From positions 1 to 47,278 of the forward strand of contig JAVCDD010000358.1 in the NCBI GenBank assembly GCA_030765125.1: a DNA stretch of 47,278 bases. The letters are read 5' to 3'. Shown here one piece after another: positions 9,893 to 19,158 of the stretch. The stretch is from Candidatus Hatepunaea meridiana (GTDB taxonomy: Bacteria > Electryoneota > AABM5-125-24 > Hatepunaeales > Hatepunaeaceae). The position numbers and the translations under genes are program-made. The notes under the pieces are model-generated. The model searched no databases. It was not told the DNA's origin and saw nothing but the letters and a program-made list of their open reading frames with translations. Positions within the stretch are counted from its first letter, which is position 1. The number at the start of each line of letters is the position of its first letter.

Positions 9893-9936
9893 ACGTCAGG
9901 TAGAAGGTGTTAACACTTGACACAACGTCAGGTAGA
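9893..9936. promoter_or_regulatory. Direct repeats flanking a palindrome between divergent giant genes
   Basis: The 12-mer acgtcaggtaga occurs exactly twice, at 9893-9904 and 9925-9936, 32 bases apart (about three helical turns). Between the copies lie a 10-bp palindrome, gtgttaacac (9907-9916), and a consensus-like -35 box, ttgaca (9917-9922). A tataat hexamer sits just upstream at 9881-9886. The region separates the divergent starts at 9783 and 10049 and is AT-rich otherwise. Arrangement and spacing suggest an operator for a dimeric regulator; which promoter is used is inference. Confidence 0.4.
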
Positions 9937-10048
9937 GCAAAATAAACCTGATATTTTTACTTTTGAAATAGTTTCTCTAAGTTTTACGTATTATATTACA
10001 AAGTTATCAAGTTTATTTCTGACAATTGATAAAAACAGGGACTTAATA

Positions 10049-13000
10049 ATGTGTCGCATCTTATGTTCTGCTTTCTTCCTTTTACTATTCATAACGAATA
10101 GCGTTGTAGCTTCGATTAATCCGCTTACTGCTCGCAATGAACATGCCCAAATAATTGCTTCTGATAATCAGACCGTCAGCCTTAGCTTTGAACTTACCGG
10201 CGTTGAGAAACGCACAGTAACAAAGGATGATCTGACTTTTGAGGTTTACGGTATACCGGGTGAAGGTGTAATCCTGGAATATAATAAACCGATACTGCCA
10301 TCAATCAGCCGGTTCATCGTTATCCCACCGGATGTGAACGTTGAATTGGTTGTCATGACAGGTGAACCCCGTGTTGAACAACTGAACCATCCTCCGGCGG
10401 TCAGCGATGATGAAAATGTCTCATACAACGGAACCAATACAGTGGCAGGACAGACATTTTTGTCTGTCATTAACAATGAGCTTTATCCCCCGGAACCGGC
10501 AATAGTAAGCGAACCGGTTGTCATCCGAGGCGTTCGACTGGTGATGGTTACTACTTATCCTATTCAATATGACCCATCTACTAATAGCTACATACATCAC
10601 GAGTATATCGAAACCGAACTGCGATTTATTCAGGGTGATCCGATTAATCCGGTCAATTCTCCCATTCGACGTAATCGCAGCGCTAACTTCCTGAAATACA
10701 TAAAAGCGTTAGCAATTAACGGTGATGTTGTTGGTCGAGACGATCCGGATCAGGATACCGAACCTCCGTATATCGGTCATTACTTGATTGCCACTCACGA
10801 AAGCTGCCTCCAATTTGCAGCTCCATTTATCGAGTGGAGACGCAAGTCGGGGTATAAAGTTGATATTTTACGTCTGACATCCGGGCAGGCAGGAAATTCA
10901 AGCAACGTAAAGAGTGCAATACAAGCACGATACGATGCCTATCTGGATGATGAAATAGATCCATTTGACGAGATACTTCTTATTGGTGATCGAGCACACT
11001 ATTATTACTCCACGGCAGCCAATTGGATACTCTTGCCATTTCGCGGCGAACCTACCTGGGGTAACGATTCTCACGCCGACTATCTCTTCGCTTGTCTTGA
11101 AGGAGGCAACAACGACCGGCACCCTGATGCGGGGATATCGCGCTGGCACTCAGGCAATTCGAATCTTATGCAGTTGGCAGTTGGCAGAACCCTGGCATAC
11201 GAGGCTGAACCTTATATGGAAGAAACCGACTGGTTCACGCGTGGAGGAGTTTATTCGCAACACTGGGGTAATACAAATACTTCAGCTTGGCATATTAGTA
11301 TTCATACCAACGTTCCCTGGGCTTACGAAGTTCTGGAACATCTCGGCTTCGATGACGTCGGCTTCTATGAAGATTTCAACTGGGATCAGGGTGGTGCGCG
11401 CATCGGTCCGGTTATAGCTCGCTGGCTCAATGAGGGTTTAAACTTACTGGTAGGACGGGCTGAGAACTATTACTGGCGTCAGAATTTCAATGGTGTTAAC
11501 AGGAACGTGGTTTTCCCAATAAACCTCTGCGCCAGCGGTCACGGCGAGTGGTGCGCTGAGTCAATGACACGCACCGGCAGCGGGAACGACCTTAAGGGAC
11601 CGGTGGCAATGACCTATGGCTGGGGTAATCCTCCTTATACAGCGCCTATCAGCGCTTGTTGGATGGAGTGCGTGAATGCCGTCTTACAATTGGATATGTC
11701 GCTCGGCTGGGGTAGAGTTTATGGTATAACATCAACGGAGACCTATTTCGGAGGCGGGCAAAATTACATACTGAGCAACAAGACCGAATTCGATTGTTTT
11801 GGAGATCCCGGTATCCAACCCTGGATAGGGGTGCCAACTGTTGTTGAAGCGGAATTTTCTGAGTCAATCACGCCCAATACAAAAATGATTGAGGTTCACG
11901 TAACAGATGAAGAAAGTGGAGACGACGTCCCTGATGCCCAGGTTACTCTATATTCACCCGGTGATATGCCCAATTTTAACAGCGCTGACTACGCCAATCA
12001 CGATGAGATGGTTATGATAACCAAGAAATCCGACAGCGATGGTAAAGCGCGATTTATCTTTGATGAACCGGTTTTTGACCATCGTTACGATCTTTTCCTG
12101 ACAATAACGGGTCGAAATATCTGCCCGTTATTCGAGGAGATTGATGTCGAAAGCAATCTTGATGCAATTGATATTGCAGAATATACCCTATCGGAAATAG
12201 AAGGAAACGATGACGATGAGATTAACCCTGATGAGGAGTTTTCGCTTGAATTGACAGCAGTCAATATGAGTCGCGGGGATAATATGCGCGACGTTACCGC
12301 TGTTGTCAGTAGTCCTTCACCCTGGGTCGAAGTGGAAGATGGTGAATTGTCTTTTGGGAATATTGATGCTTGTGATGAAGCTGAAGCGGATGAAGCTGTA
12401 ACTCTGATTATTTCACCAACTTGTCCTGACGGCGAAAGCAGACCTGCGACACGACCTGTAATCCTGGTTGAGTTCTCCAGCGGTAATGATACCTGGAGTT
12501 CAAGCATTAAGCTCGATCCACACGCTCCTCACTTTGAAGTACACAGTATTGTAGGCGGTGAAATCATTCCGGTTGATGTACACAATCTGAATGTCGAAAT
12601 CCGTAACAGTGGAAGAATGACCGCACGCGGCATCACAGCCAGATTGTCTTCACGAGGTATGGGTGTGAGCATAATGAACAATTCGGCGCGTTATCCGGAT
12701 ATAGATGCAGGCAGGCATCAACGTATATCAGGCGATCCATTTACCGTTTCCGGCAACAGCATTGTTCCACCGGGTTTCAGAAGTAATGTAATGATGATAT
12801 TGAATTCCAATAACAGCTTCATTGATACAACCTATTTTGAGCTTCAGGTGAATGAACCGCGTGCTAATGCACCCTCACCACCGGATAATTATGGATATAT
12901 GTGTTTCGATAATACGGATAATGGATGGGATATATCACCGGAATATGAATGGATAGAGATAAGTACGCGCGCCGACGAATGGGATTATAGAGGTGAGAGG

Positions 13001-15583
13001 ATTGACTTCGACGGTGAAGCGCCTCACAATATCGGATGGGCAGAAGTAATCGAGCTTGGTTTCACTTCGAAATTATACGGATGCGAATTTGACGAGATAA
13101 CTATTTCTACCAACGGTTTCATCAGTATCGGCGATCAGGAATTAATTGAGAATCATCAGAATTGGCCACTTGATCGTGCTACAGGAGGCGGTGCGGGTAT
13201 GATTGCGCCGTTCTGGGATGACCTTCGGATGACCGGCAACGATGCGGGAGTCTATTATTTCTATGATGAGGAAAATGACCGGATGATCGTCGAATGGTAC
13301 AAGCTAAGGCACGCCACAGGTGGCAACACAGATCTGATTTTCGAGGTTGTTATCCACGATGCCGATGTTTGGGTTGTCGACGAAAATCGAAACCCGTTTA
13401 TTGTTTTCCAGTATAAAAGTATAGCAAATGTCCAGAACATCCGTCAGGGAGATCAAGCCTGGGCTAAGAATATACCATTTGCTTCCGTCGGAATATCCAG
13501 TCCTGACGGTAACAGTGGTATCAACTATACATTCAACAACCAATATCCGGTGTGGGCTGCGCGGCTTGAGAACCGCCTCGCGCTGCTGTTTACAACTACT
13601 CCACGGTTCAAATCGGGCTGCATCGAGGGATGGGTAACGGATGCAGAAAACGGACAACCTCTCCCTGAAGCGCTTGTTTATACTGAGCATGGATTCGTTT
13701 CTGAATGCGATGAAGACGGGCGGTTTTTCATACAGGATGCGCTTGCTGAAATAGAATTTAGCATCACGGCGTCATGTCCGGGTTATAACGATTCGACATA
13801 CATAGATACAATGCTGATTGAGAATGACACCCTTGAAATCATCTTTGGTTTGCTGCATCCGGAATTTGATCCATCGGACGTTGAGCTTAGTGCGTACATC
13901 GATCCTGACTGGTCGATAGATATTCCGTTCAATATCCACAATACCGGCAATGGACCACTTGACTGGTCATTGTCAAGACTTCTGCCGGGTGGCGCTGAAA
14001 GGGATCCCTGGGAACAGAGGTTGTCATATTTTGTAGGCGATACCGTCAATGATTCCCGTATTGAAGGTGTGATTTATATTGACGGTCTTTTCTACGTATC
14101 CGGAGCTAATCGTCAGGGTCGGGAAGATGGACCGAATATGATATATGTACTTGAACGTAACATTAATGATGATGGAGAGGAAGTTATAAACGAGATTAAC
14201 AGGTATGAGCAATGTGGTAATTCAAATTACGGCTTCCGCGATATGGCTTATGACGGTGAGTTAATCTGGGCGTCCGGTGAACGCAATGTGTACGGTTTTT
14301 TCCTTGATAATGGTGAAGTTGCAGATTCAATTGAAGGTCCCTTCAGTTCACAGCAAGCGCTGACATGGGACTCCGATCGCGATATTCTCTGGATGTCCGG
14401 CATTACCAGTCAGTATATAGCAGGATATGATCAACAGGGTGAGGAGATAGAAAGACTTGCTCGCAATGGTCTGCGTATCTACGGATTAGCTTATTGGCAT
14501 GATGATCCGGACAATCATCCTCTTTATATATTCAATGGTCCGGGAGACGGCAGGCAGGTCGTGCACAAGATAAACCCTGATGATGGCGACACGATGTTCG
14601 TTCGTGAGTTGCGTCCTGTGGGAGGAGGCACGCCTAACGGCGCCTTTGCAACTAACCAGTTTGACGTTTACAGTTGGGTCTTTATAACCATATCCAACGA
14701 TGGAGCCGACGATCGGATAGACGTCTGGCAACTCGATGCGCGCCGCGACTGGTTCAGGGTCTTCACCGGAGAACAGGAAGAGCGAGAGGAGGTTTCTCTG
14801 GGCAGGATTGAAGCGGATGAGGTGTTAGATTTCGATCTACAACTGTCATCGATAGATCTTCCGATTTTACAAACCTTTGAGGCGATGCTTCACTTCTACC
14901 ACAATGCCGAGGGCGGTGAAACCGTGATTGATGTGACGCTTGAAGTCATCGGTCCTATGTTGCCCAGCGAGTTTGGATTACTTAGTCCAGACGATAATGA
15001 CACATTAGACGCTAACATTGATACTACCATTACCACATTCAACTGGGAGCCATCCACAGATTACAACCACGAAGACATTATTACTTATTTAGTGTGGTTT
15101 GAATCCGACAACGATACTGCAATGGTAAGGGTGGACACAGATTCACTTACCATAAACATCGCCGACCTTGCCGACAACCTTGAATTATCCATTGAGGTCG
15201 AATTCCCGTTGTTCTGGTGGGTACAAGCTGTCTCCGGTGCTGATACAGCAGACTGTTACCGCCGTTTCAGCTTCACCTTTATGCCAAACAAGGTTATCGG
15301 ATCAGATGAAGGTATTCCCGTAGAGTTTGGTTTGCAATCAATCTACCCTTCACCGTTTAATTCGATGACTACTGTAAGATTCGGTATGGATAGCCCAGAT
15401 CGGGTGCGACTTAACGTCTTTGATTTAATGGGTAGAAGGATTGCAATGCTGTTTGATTCTAAAAACGCAGTTGGGTATCATAATGTTGTATGGAATGCAT
15501 CTGCATTGCCTTCGGGGTTGTATATTGTGCAGCTCGTAACGGTTGGTAGAATGCAAACGATGAAAGTGGCATTAGTGAAATAA
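10049..15583 (+). CDS. Giant C25 (gingipain-family) peptidase homologue with T9SS sorting domain
   Basis: The ATG at 10049 begins a signal peptide (ILCSAFFLLLFITNSVVAS); the frame is open upstream to a TTG at 9917, but that part reads unlike a protein start. The product has 1844 residues. After a propeptide-like region (to ~230), residues ~240-600 match the peptidase C25 fold (HYLIATHESCLQFAAPFIEW, EILLIGD, GDPGIQPWIGVP). The usual Gly-His-Gly after the LNEGLN strand is replaced by Arg470-Ala-Glu. A GHG (His498) appears later, in the segment where the family Cys is normally found (Cys494 nearby, another Cys at 537), so activity is uncertain. Then come beta-sandwich domains, a carboxypeptidase regulatory-like domain (~1190-1270), a propeller (~1335-1570), an Ig-like region and a T9SS sorting domain (~1755-1844, YPSPFN, SGLYIVQL). 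Likely a secreted surface protein. Confidence 0.85.
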   Translation: MCRILCSAFFLLLFITNSVVASINPLTARNEHAQIIASDNQTVSLSFELTGVEKRTVTKDDLTFEVYGIPGEGVILEYNKPILPSISRFIVIPPDVNVELVVMTGEPRVEQLNHPPAVSDDENVSYNGTNTVAGQTFLSVINNELYPPEPAIVSEPVVIRGVRLVMVTTYPIQYDPSTNSYIHHEYIETELRFIQGDPINPVNSPIRRNRSANFLKYIKALAINGDVVGRDDPDQDTEPPYIGHYLIATHESCLQFAAPFIEWRRKSGYKVDILRLTSGQAGNSSNVKSAIQARYDAYLDDEIDPFDEILLIGDRAHYYYSTAANWILLPFRGEPTWGNDSHADYLFACLEGGNNDRHPDAGISRWHSGNSNLMQLAVGRTLAYEAEPYMEETDWFTRGGVYSQHWGNTNTSAWHISIHTNVPWAYEVLEHLGFDDVGFYEDFNWDQGGARIGPVIARWLNEGLNLLVGRAENYYWRQNFNGVNRNVVFPINLCASGHGEWCAESMTRTGSGNDLKGPVAMTYGWGNPPYTAPISACWMECVNAVLQLDMSLGWGRVYGITSTETYFGGGQNYILSNKTEFDCFGDPGIQPWIGVPTVVEAEFSESITPNTKMIEVHVTDEESGDDVPDAQVTLYSPGDMPNFNSADYANHDEMVMITKKSDSDGKARFIFDEPVFDHRYDLFLTITGRNICPLFEEIDVESNLDAIDIAEYTLSEIEGNDDDEINPDEEFSLELTAVNMSRGDNMRDVTAVVSSPSPWVEVEDGELSFGNIDACDEAEADEAVTLIISPTCPDGESRPATRPVILVEFSSGNDTWSSSIKLDPHAPHFEVHSIVGGEIIPVDVHNLNVEIRNSGRMTARGITARLSSRGMGVSIMNNSARYPDIDAGRHQRISGDPFTVSGNSIVPPGFRSNVMMILNSNNSFIDTTYFELQVNEPRANAPSPPDNYGYMCFDNTDNGWDISPEYEWIEISTRADEWDYRGERIDFDGEAPHNIGWAEVIELGFTSKLYGCEFDEITISTNGFISIGDQELIENHQNWPLDRATGGGAGMIAPFWDDLRMTGNDAGVYYFYDEENDRMIVEWYKLRHATGGNTDLIFEVVIHDADVWVVDENRNPFIVFQYKSIANVQNIRQGDQAWAKNIPFASVGISSPDGNSGINYTFNNQYPVWAARLENRLALLFTTTPRFKSGCIEGWVTDAENGQPLPEALVYTEHGFVSECDEDGRFFIQDALAEIEFSITASCPGYNDSTYIDTMLIENDTLEIIFGLLHPEFDPSDVELSAYIDPDWSIDIPFNIHNTGNGPLDWSLSRLLPGGAERDPWEQRLSYFVGDTVNDSRIEGVIYIDGLFYVSGANRQGREDGPNMIYVLERNINDDGEEVINEINRYEQCGNSNYGFRDMAYDGELIWASGERNVYGFFLDNGEVADSIEGPFSSQQALTWDSDRDILWMSGITSQYIAGYDQQGEEIERLARNGLRIYGLAYWHDDPDNHPLYIFNGPGDGRQVVHKINPDDGDTMFVRELRPVGGGTPNGAFATNQFDVYSWVFITISNDGADDRIDVWQLDARRDWFRVFTGEQEEREEVSLGRIEADEVLDFDLQLSSIDLPILQTFEAMLHFYHNAEGGETVIDVTLEVIGPMLPSEFGLLSPDDNDTLDANIDTTITTFNWEPSTDYNHEDIITYLVWFESDNDTAMVRVDTDSLTINIADLADNLELSIEVEFPLFWWVQAVSGADTADCYRRFSFTFMPNKVIGSDEGIPVEFGLQSIYPSPFNSMTTVRFGMDSPDRVRLNVFDLMGRRIAMLFDSKNAVGYHNVVWNASALPSGLYIVQLVTVGRMQTMKVALVK

Positions 15584-15625
15584 GGAAAATGCTATATTGG
15601 GGGTGACTCGACCAAGAATGAAAAC

Positions 15626-15711
15626 AAAGTTCAGAGTGCGCGCTTCAGCGCGTAAAGCCTTTAGAATGAGGGATATAGCCAACACGCGCTGAAGCGCGCA
15701 CTCTGAACTTT
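15626..15711. repeat. 28-bp perfect inverted repeat (TTCAGAGT family, copy A)
   Basis: The arm at 15626-15653 (aaagttcagagtgcgcgctt...) is the exact reverse complement of 15684-15711, with a 30-base loop. Each arm also contains the internal palindrome gcgctt..agcgcg. Related but more diverged copies lie at 18863-18914, 26015-26106 and, with a different core, 32078-32125. All are intergenic, and this one abuts the following ABC transporter gene. It could be a small mobile or REP-like element, or a terminator for the gene ending at 15583. Confidence 0.85.
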
Positions 15712-15749
15712 ATTTGAAAGGGAATCATCCAAAATTAACAAAGCTGCCA

Positions 15750-17582
15750 ATGGAACCAGGTGATAAAGGAATACTCAGACGATTCGGAAAATACTTTCGA
15801 TCATATCGAATACTAATCGTTATATCATTGACCGCCGCGGTAATGGTTGCCCTATCAGATACGGCAATTGCTCTGGTAGTAAAACTGATAACCGACCTAT
15901 TCGGTGGTATTACACAAGCAGTATCGTCAGGTAAACCGATTGAAATTCAATTTTCGCTGTATAAGTGGGGTTTCAATATATATGATTTTACCGTCAGTGG
16001 AACGAGTCAGGCAGGTCGAATGCTTTGGATCATTGCACTGGGGACGTTATGCGTTGTGTTAGTGAAAGGAGCTTTTCATTTTCTGAAAGAATATCTGATG
16101 TGGAGTGTGACGCATCGAATTGTAATGCAGTTGAAGCAGGAATTATTCTCACGAGTTGTTCACTTTCCGCTTTCTTTCTTTGATAGAGAAAAGTCCGGTG
16201 ACGTCGTTTCGCGGGTCACTTACGATGTTACACAGATAGAAAACTCGATACGATCCGCCGTTATGTTGGTCAAATCTGTTGTTTACACGTTCATTTTTGT
16301 AACCTTTATGTTCTTGCTGGAATGGTCGTTGACACTCTTCGTCCTTGCGGTATTCCCCGTTTCCGGTATCCTCATAAAGTTGTTTGGCGATCGGATCCGC
16401 GGGATTAGCAGAAAATTATCTCTTAACGTAGCAGACTACACGGCCTTTCTCGCTGAGGCTATCGGTGGAGCTAAAGTTATCAAAGCATTCGGTCGTGAGA
16501 AAACTAAAGAACGCTCCTTTAATAAGAAAGTGCATGAGAATTATCGCTTCAATATGAAGGTTGCCAAGCTTGCGACGTTGCATTCACCGGCACAGGACAT
16601 CTTCTCGTCAATAGGTATGGCTGGCGTGGTGATCTTCTGTGGTTATCGAATTCTATATGGAGGTATGACCTTCGGTGACCTGACAGGCTTTCTCATTTTA
16701 TTGTTCAATGCTTATAAGCCGATTAAGACGCTTGGAGAAGCTAACAATGTACTCCAGAGGGCGCTTGCATCAGGCAGGCAAATATTTGATCTTATTGATC
16801 AACCCGATGAAAGTATGGTCATTGGATCAGGCTCTAAAAAACTATCGGAAGTTAAGGGAAATATTGAGTTTGAAAATGTTGATTTCAGCTATTTAGATGA
16901 TATTCCTGTATTGCAGGATATCAATTTGATAGCTGAACCGGGAGAAACTATCGCTTTAGTAGGTCCTTCCGGAGGCGGAAAATCTACGTTAATAAGCTTA
17001 ATTCCCAGATTTTATCCCTTGCACCAGGGAAAGATTATGCTGGATGGGGTTGACATTGCAGAGCTTGACATAGATCACTTGCGTAGGCAGATAGCCATTG
17101 TACCTCAGGAAACGGTACTATTTTCAGGAACCGTTGAGGAAAACATCCGATTTGGGCAACTGGATGCAAACAATACTGAGATTACTAATGCAGCTAAGTT
17201 GGCAAATGCTCATGATTTCATAGAAAAATTATCAGGTGGATATCAGGCGGAGGTTGGCGAGCGTGGCGTCCAATTATCAGGAGGTCAAAGACAGCGGATT
17301 GCTATTGCAAGGGCGATCCTGCGCGACCCGAAGATTCTTCTGCTCGACGAAGCGACTTCATCTCTTGACAGCGAATCAGAGCATCTGATTCAAGATGCAT
17401 TGGAACGTTTCCGTCGGGACCGCACTACTATTGTCATTGCCCACCGGCTCTCAACTGTTCAATCGGCTGATAGAATTGCAGTTATTGTTGAGGGTAGTTT
17501 AGCTGAGATTGGCTCTCATCAAGAGTTGTATAAAAAGGATGGTATTTACAGAAAGCTCTGTGATCAGCAGTTTGGGGGATGA
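15750..17582 (+). CDS. MsbA-like ABC exporter (permease-ATPase fusion)
   Basis: This is a half-transporter of about 610 residues. The N-terminal membrane domain has about six helices (ILIVISLTAAVMVALSD, MLWIIALGTLCVVLVKG, SVVYTFIFVTFMFLLEW and others). The C-terminal ATPase has Walker A GPSGGGKST (~residue 405), signature LSGGQRQR, Walker B ILLLDEA, a D-loop and the H-loop IAHR. The length and layout fit the MsbA/lipid flippase family (ABCB type), which moves lipid A-like or lipid-linked glycans across the inner membrane. The next gene, a glycosyltransferase, supports a cell-surface glycolipid role. Start is uncertain: the ATG at 15750 is preferred, though a TTG at 15714, immediately after the inverted repeat, is in frame. 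Neither has a clear ribosome-binding site. Confidence 0.9.
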   Translation: MEPGDKGILRRFGKYFRSYRILIVISLTAAVMVALSDTAIALVVKLITDLFGGITQAVSSGKPIEIQFSLYKWGFNIYDFTVSGTSQAGRMLWIIALGTLCVVLVKGAFHFLKEYLMWSVTHRIVMQLKQELFSRVVHFPLSFFDREKSGDVVSRVTYDVTQIENSIRSAVMLVKSVVYTFIFVTFMFLLEWSLTLFVLAVFPVSGILIKLFGDRIRGISRKLSLNVADYTAFLAEAIGGAKVIKAFGREKTKERSFNKKVHENYRFNMKVAKLATLHSPAQDIFSSIGMAGVVIFCGYRILYGGMTFGDLTGFLILLFNAYKPIKTLGEANNVLQRALASGRQIFDLIDQPDESMVIGSGSKKLSEVKGNIEFENVDFSYLDDIPVLQDINLIAEPGETIALVGPSGGGKSTLISLIPRFYPLHQGKIMLDGVDIAELDIDHLRRQIAIVPQETVLFSGTVEENIRFGQLDANNTEITNAAKLANAHDFIEKLSGGYQAEVGERGVQLSGGQRQRIAIARAILRDPKILLLDEATSSLDSESEHLIQDALERFRRDRTTIVIAHRLSTVQSADRIAVIVEGSLAEIGSHQELYKKDGIYRKLCDQQFGG

Positions 17583-17606
17583 AAGGCATGTCACCGGGAA
17601 GATTCA

Positions 17607-17702
17607 AGTAGATGCGACACTCTTGTCGCATATTTTTTTTATCCGCAGATTACGCAGATTATTAATTCACAAGAACCACGCGACAAGAGTGTTGCGTCTA
17701 CT
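17607..17702. repeat. Intergenic repeat with agtaga-tgcgacactcttgtcgc arms
   Basis: The arm at 17607-17629 is the reverse complement of 17680-17702 with two mismatches in 23. The space between them holds the terminator's T run and a 'ccgcagattacgcagatt' segment. A related unit with the same core (cgacaagagtgtcg, then cgtctact) and a neighbouring 'ctgcgtaatccgcag' occurs at 24258-24312, before another gene. It has no coding potential; it is a dispersed palindromic repeat. Confidence 0.75.
17612..17640 (+). terminator. Intrinsic terminator after the ABC exporter gene
   Basis: The stem atgcgaca / tgtcgcat (8 bp) with a ctct loop at 17612-17631 is followed by one A and a run of eight T at 17633-17640. 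It begins 29 bases after the exporter's stop codon. The stem is part of a larger repeat (17607-17702), so a mobile repeat appears to have supplied the terminator. Confidence 0.75.
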
Positions 17703-17741
17703 AATTTAAAGAATCACAACATCACATCATTACAACATTAA

Positions 17742-18860
17742 ATGCGCGTAATAATCGCAGTTGCACATGGGGGTATATATTCAGGTGGTGCACATCAGGC
17801 ACTCTATGCACTCCGCGGGCTTAAGCGTGCAGGCGTTGAGGTTATGGCGGTCTGGGGTCCGGATGTAGATGGGGATCCGCATGGGCTTGATCGCCTCAAA
17901 GACCTCGATATTTCTTTAGAGATCATTCCTATGAATGATACACTCAACCTTTCAACACTTAAGCAATTCCGAAAAATACTGAATGAATTTAAGCCTGACG
18001 TAGTTGAATGCTTTAAAAGCGGAGCGCAATATCATGCACTCTTCGGTGGTATTGGTCTCAACCAGCATGCCATAATATTTTACCGCGGGATCAGCCGGAA
18101 TATGGACGTCTGGCAAGGATTGAAATATCGTTTACGACGAGTTGATCGGATTATTGCCAACTGCGAAGACTTGAAATGGATAATGTCCAAAACCGGAAAG
18201 ATACCCCCTGAAAAGATAGATTTTGTCCATGGCGAGTTTGATCCTGCATTCAGCAATCCGGATTCGGTGGATGGTTCCGGTTTCAGAAATGAGTTAAACA
18301 TCCCGGAAGATGTAATGTTGATAACGCAGCTTGGCAATTGGTCTGAATGGCGCGGGCAGGGCGTAACCCTGAAAGCTGCAGCTATATTGAAAGAAAAGGG
18401 CTATCGCTTTCACCTGCTTTTCTGTGGCAGGGAAACAGATAAACTTAGGGATCAAGTAGACAATTTGGCGCTCTCTGATGTAGTAACGTTGTCATTATAT
18501 CGCCGAGATCCGGAAAGAGTCCTTAAAGCGACCAATATCGCTGTGAACGCCTCGACCAGTCATGAAAGTCTTCCCGGTTCGTTGATTAATATTATTGCAA
18601 TGGGAATTCCAGCCATAGCTTCGGATGTACCGGGAAGTAATATGATTGTAAGGGATGGCGTAAACGGCTACATTATACAACCAGGTGATTCTGATTTACT
18701 GGCTCAGTCGTTAATGAAATTATTGAATATGGATGAGAGCAAGCTAAATGAAATGAGTAAGGCAGCAAGACAACGCGCTTTAGACCTGTTTTCCTCAGAT
18801 ATACGCACGAGTTGCAGACTGAAGGTGTATGAACGAGCTATTGAACATCGACGGCAATAA
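17742..18860 (+). CDS. GT4-like glycosyltransferase
   Basis: The 372-residue product has the two-Rossmann-domain layout of GT-B enzymes. The N-terminal strand reads RVIIAVAHGGIYSGGAHQAL, with the Gly-rich acceptor loop. The C-terminal donor-binding half has ITQLGNWSEWRGQ, LLFCGRE and the HESLPGSLINIIAMGIPAIASDVPG segment. It likely transfers a sugar from a nucleotide donor to a surface glycan or lipid on the cytoplasmic side. In the canonical family segment, Glu-x7-Glu binds the donor; here the first Glu is present but the second position is Asn, so donor specificity or activity may differ. It follows the MsbA-like exporter, separated by a terminator-bearing repeat, so co-transcription is doubtful. 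No strong Shine-Dalgarno is visible before the ATG. Confidence 0.85.
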   Translation: MRVIIAVAHGGIYSGGAHQALYALRGLKRAGVEVMAVWGPDVDGDPHGLDRLKDLDISLEIIPMNDTLNLSTLKQFRKILNEFKPDVVECFKSGAQYHALFGGIGLNQHAIIFYRGISRNMDVWQGLKYRLRRVDRIIANCEDLKWIMSKTGKIPPEKIDFVHGEFDPAFSNPDSVDGSGFRNELNIPEDVMLITQLGNWSEWRGQGVTLKAAAILKEKGYRFHLLFCGRETDKLRDQVDNLALSDVVTLSLYRRDPERVLKATNIAVNASTSHESLPGSLINIIAMGIPAIASDVPGSNMIVRDGVNGYIIQPGDSDLLAQSLMKLLNMDESKLNEMSKAARQRALDLFSSDIRTSCRLKVYERAIEHRRQ

Positions 18861-18862
18861 AG

Positions 18863-18914
18863 TTCAGAGTTCAACCTTCAGATTGTTTTTCCACGCTGAA
18901 GCGCGAACTCTGAA
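18863..18914. repeat. TTCAGAGT family repeat, copy B (degenerate)
   Basis: The arm ttcagagttc (18863-18872) pairs exactly with gaactctgaa (18905-18914). Between them lies the familiar 'cgctgaagcgcg' core. It begins three bases after the glycosyltransferase stop. Compared with copy A (15626-15711) the termini are kept and the loop has diverged. It could work as a weak terminator. Confidence 0.65.
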
Positions 18915-19036
18915 TCCTAAACTAAAAAAGTATAGTTTTTTCCGCTATTTTTTACCTCAATCACTTGCACACCAGCAATTGTTATTGTATCTTTCGCTCG
19001 CGCAATATTTGCACACAATACTGCATTTTAATTTTT

Positions 19037-19124
19037 AAAACAGGGGGACAGTATACCTATTTTATAAGTTTTCTTGGAATGACAGACAATCTATTGAAAA
19101 ATAGGTATACTGTCCCCCTGTTTT
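19037..19124. repeat. 27-bp perfect inverted repeat (GGGGGACAGTATACCTATTTT)
   Basis: The arm aaaacagggggacagtatac... at 19037-19063 is the exact reverse complement of 19098-19124, with a 34-base loop. It belongs to none of the other repeat families here. Sequences ending in GGGGGACAG-type blocks are common REP-like elements mobilised in trans by Y1/REP-associated tyrosine transposases (established for that class; assignment of this copy is inference). No transposase gene is in the window. It ends 34 bases before the lipoprotein start, within the likely promoter region. Confidence 0.8.
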
Positions 19125-19158
19125 TACATCATTTTCGTATAGAAACTCAGGAGTCCGG

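Noticed and set aside
9917-10048. Upstream extension of the C25 protein from a TTG
   Set aside because: It would place 44 residues before a clear signal peptide and covers the putative operator region.
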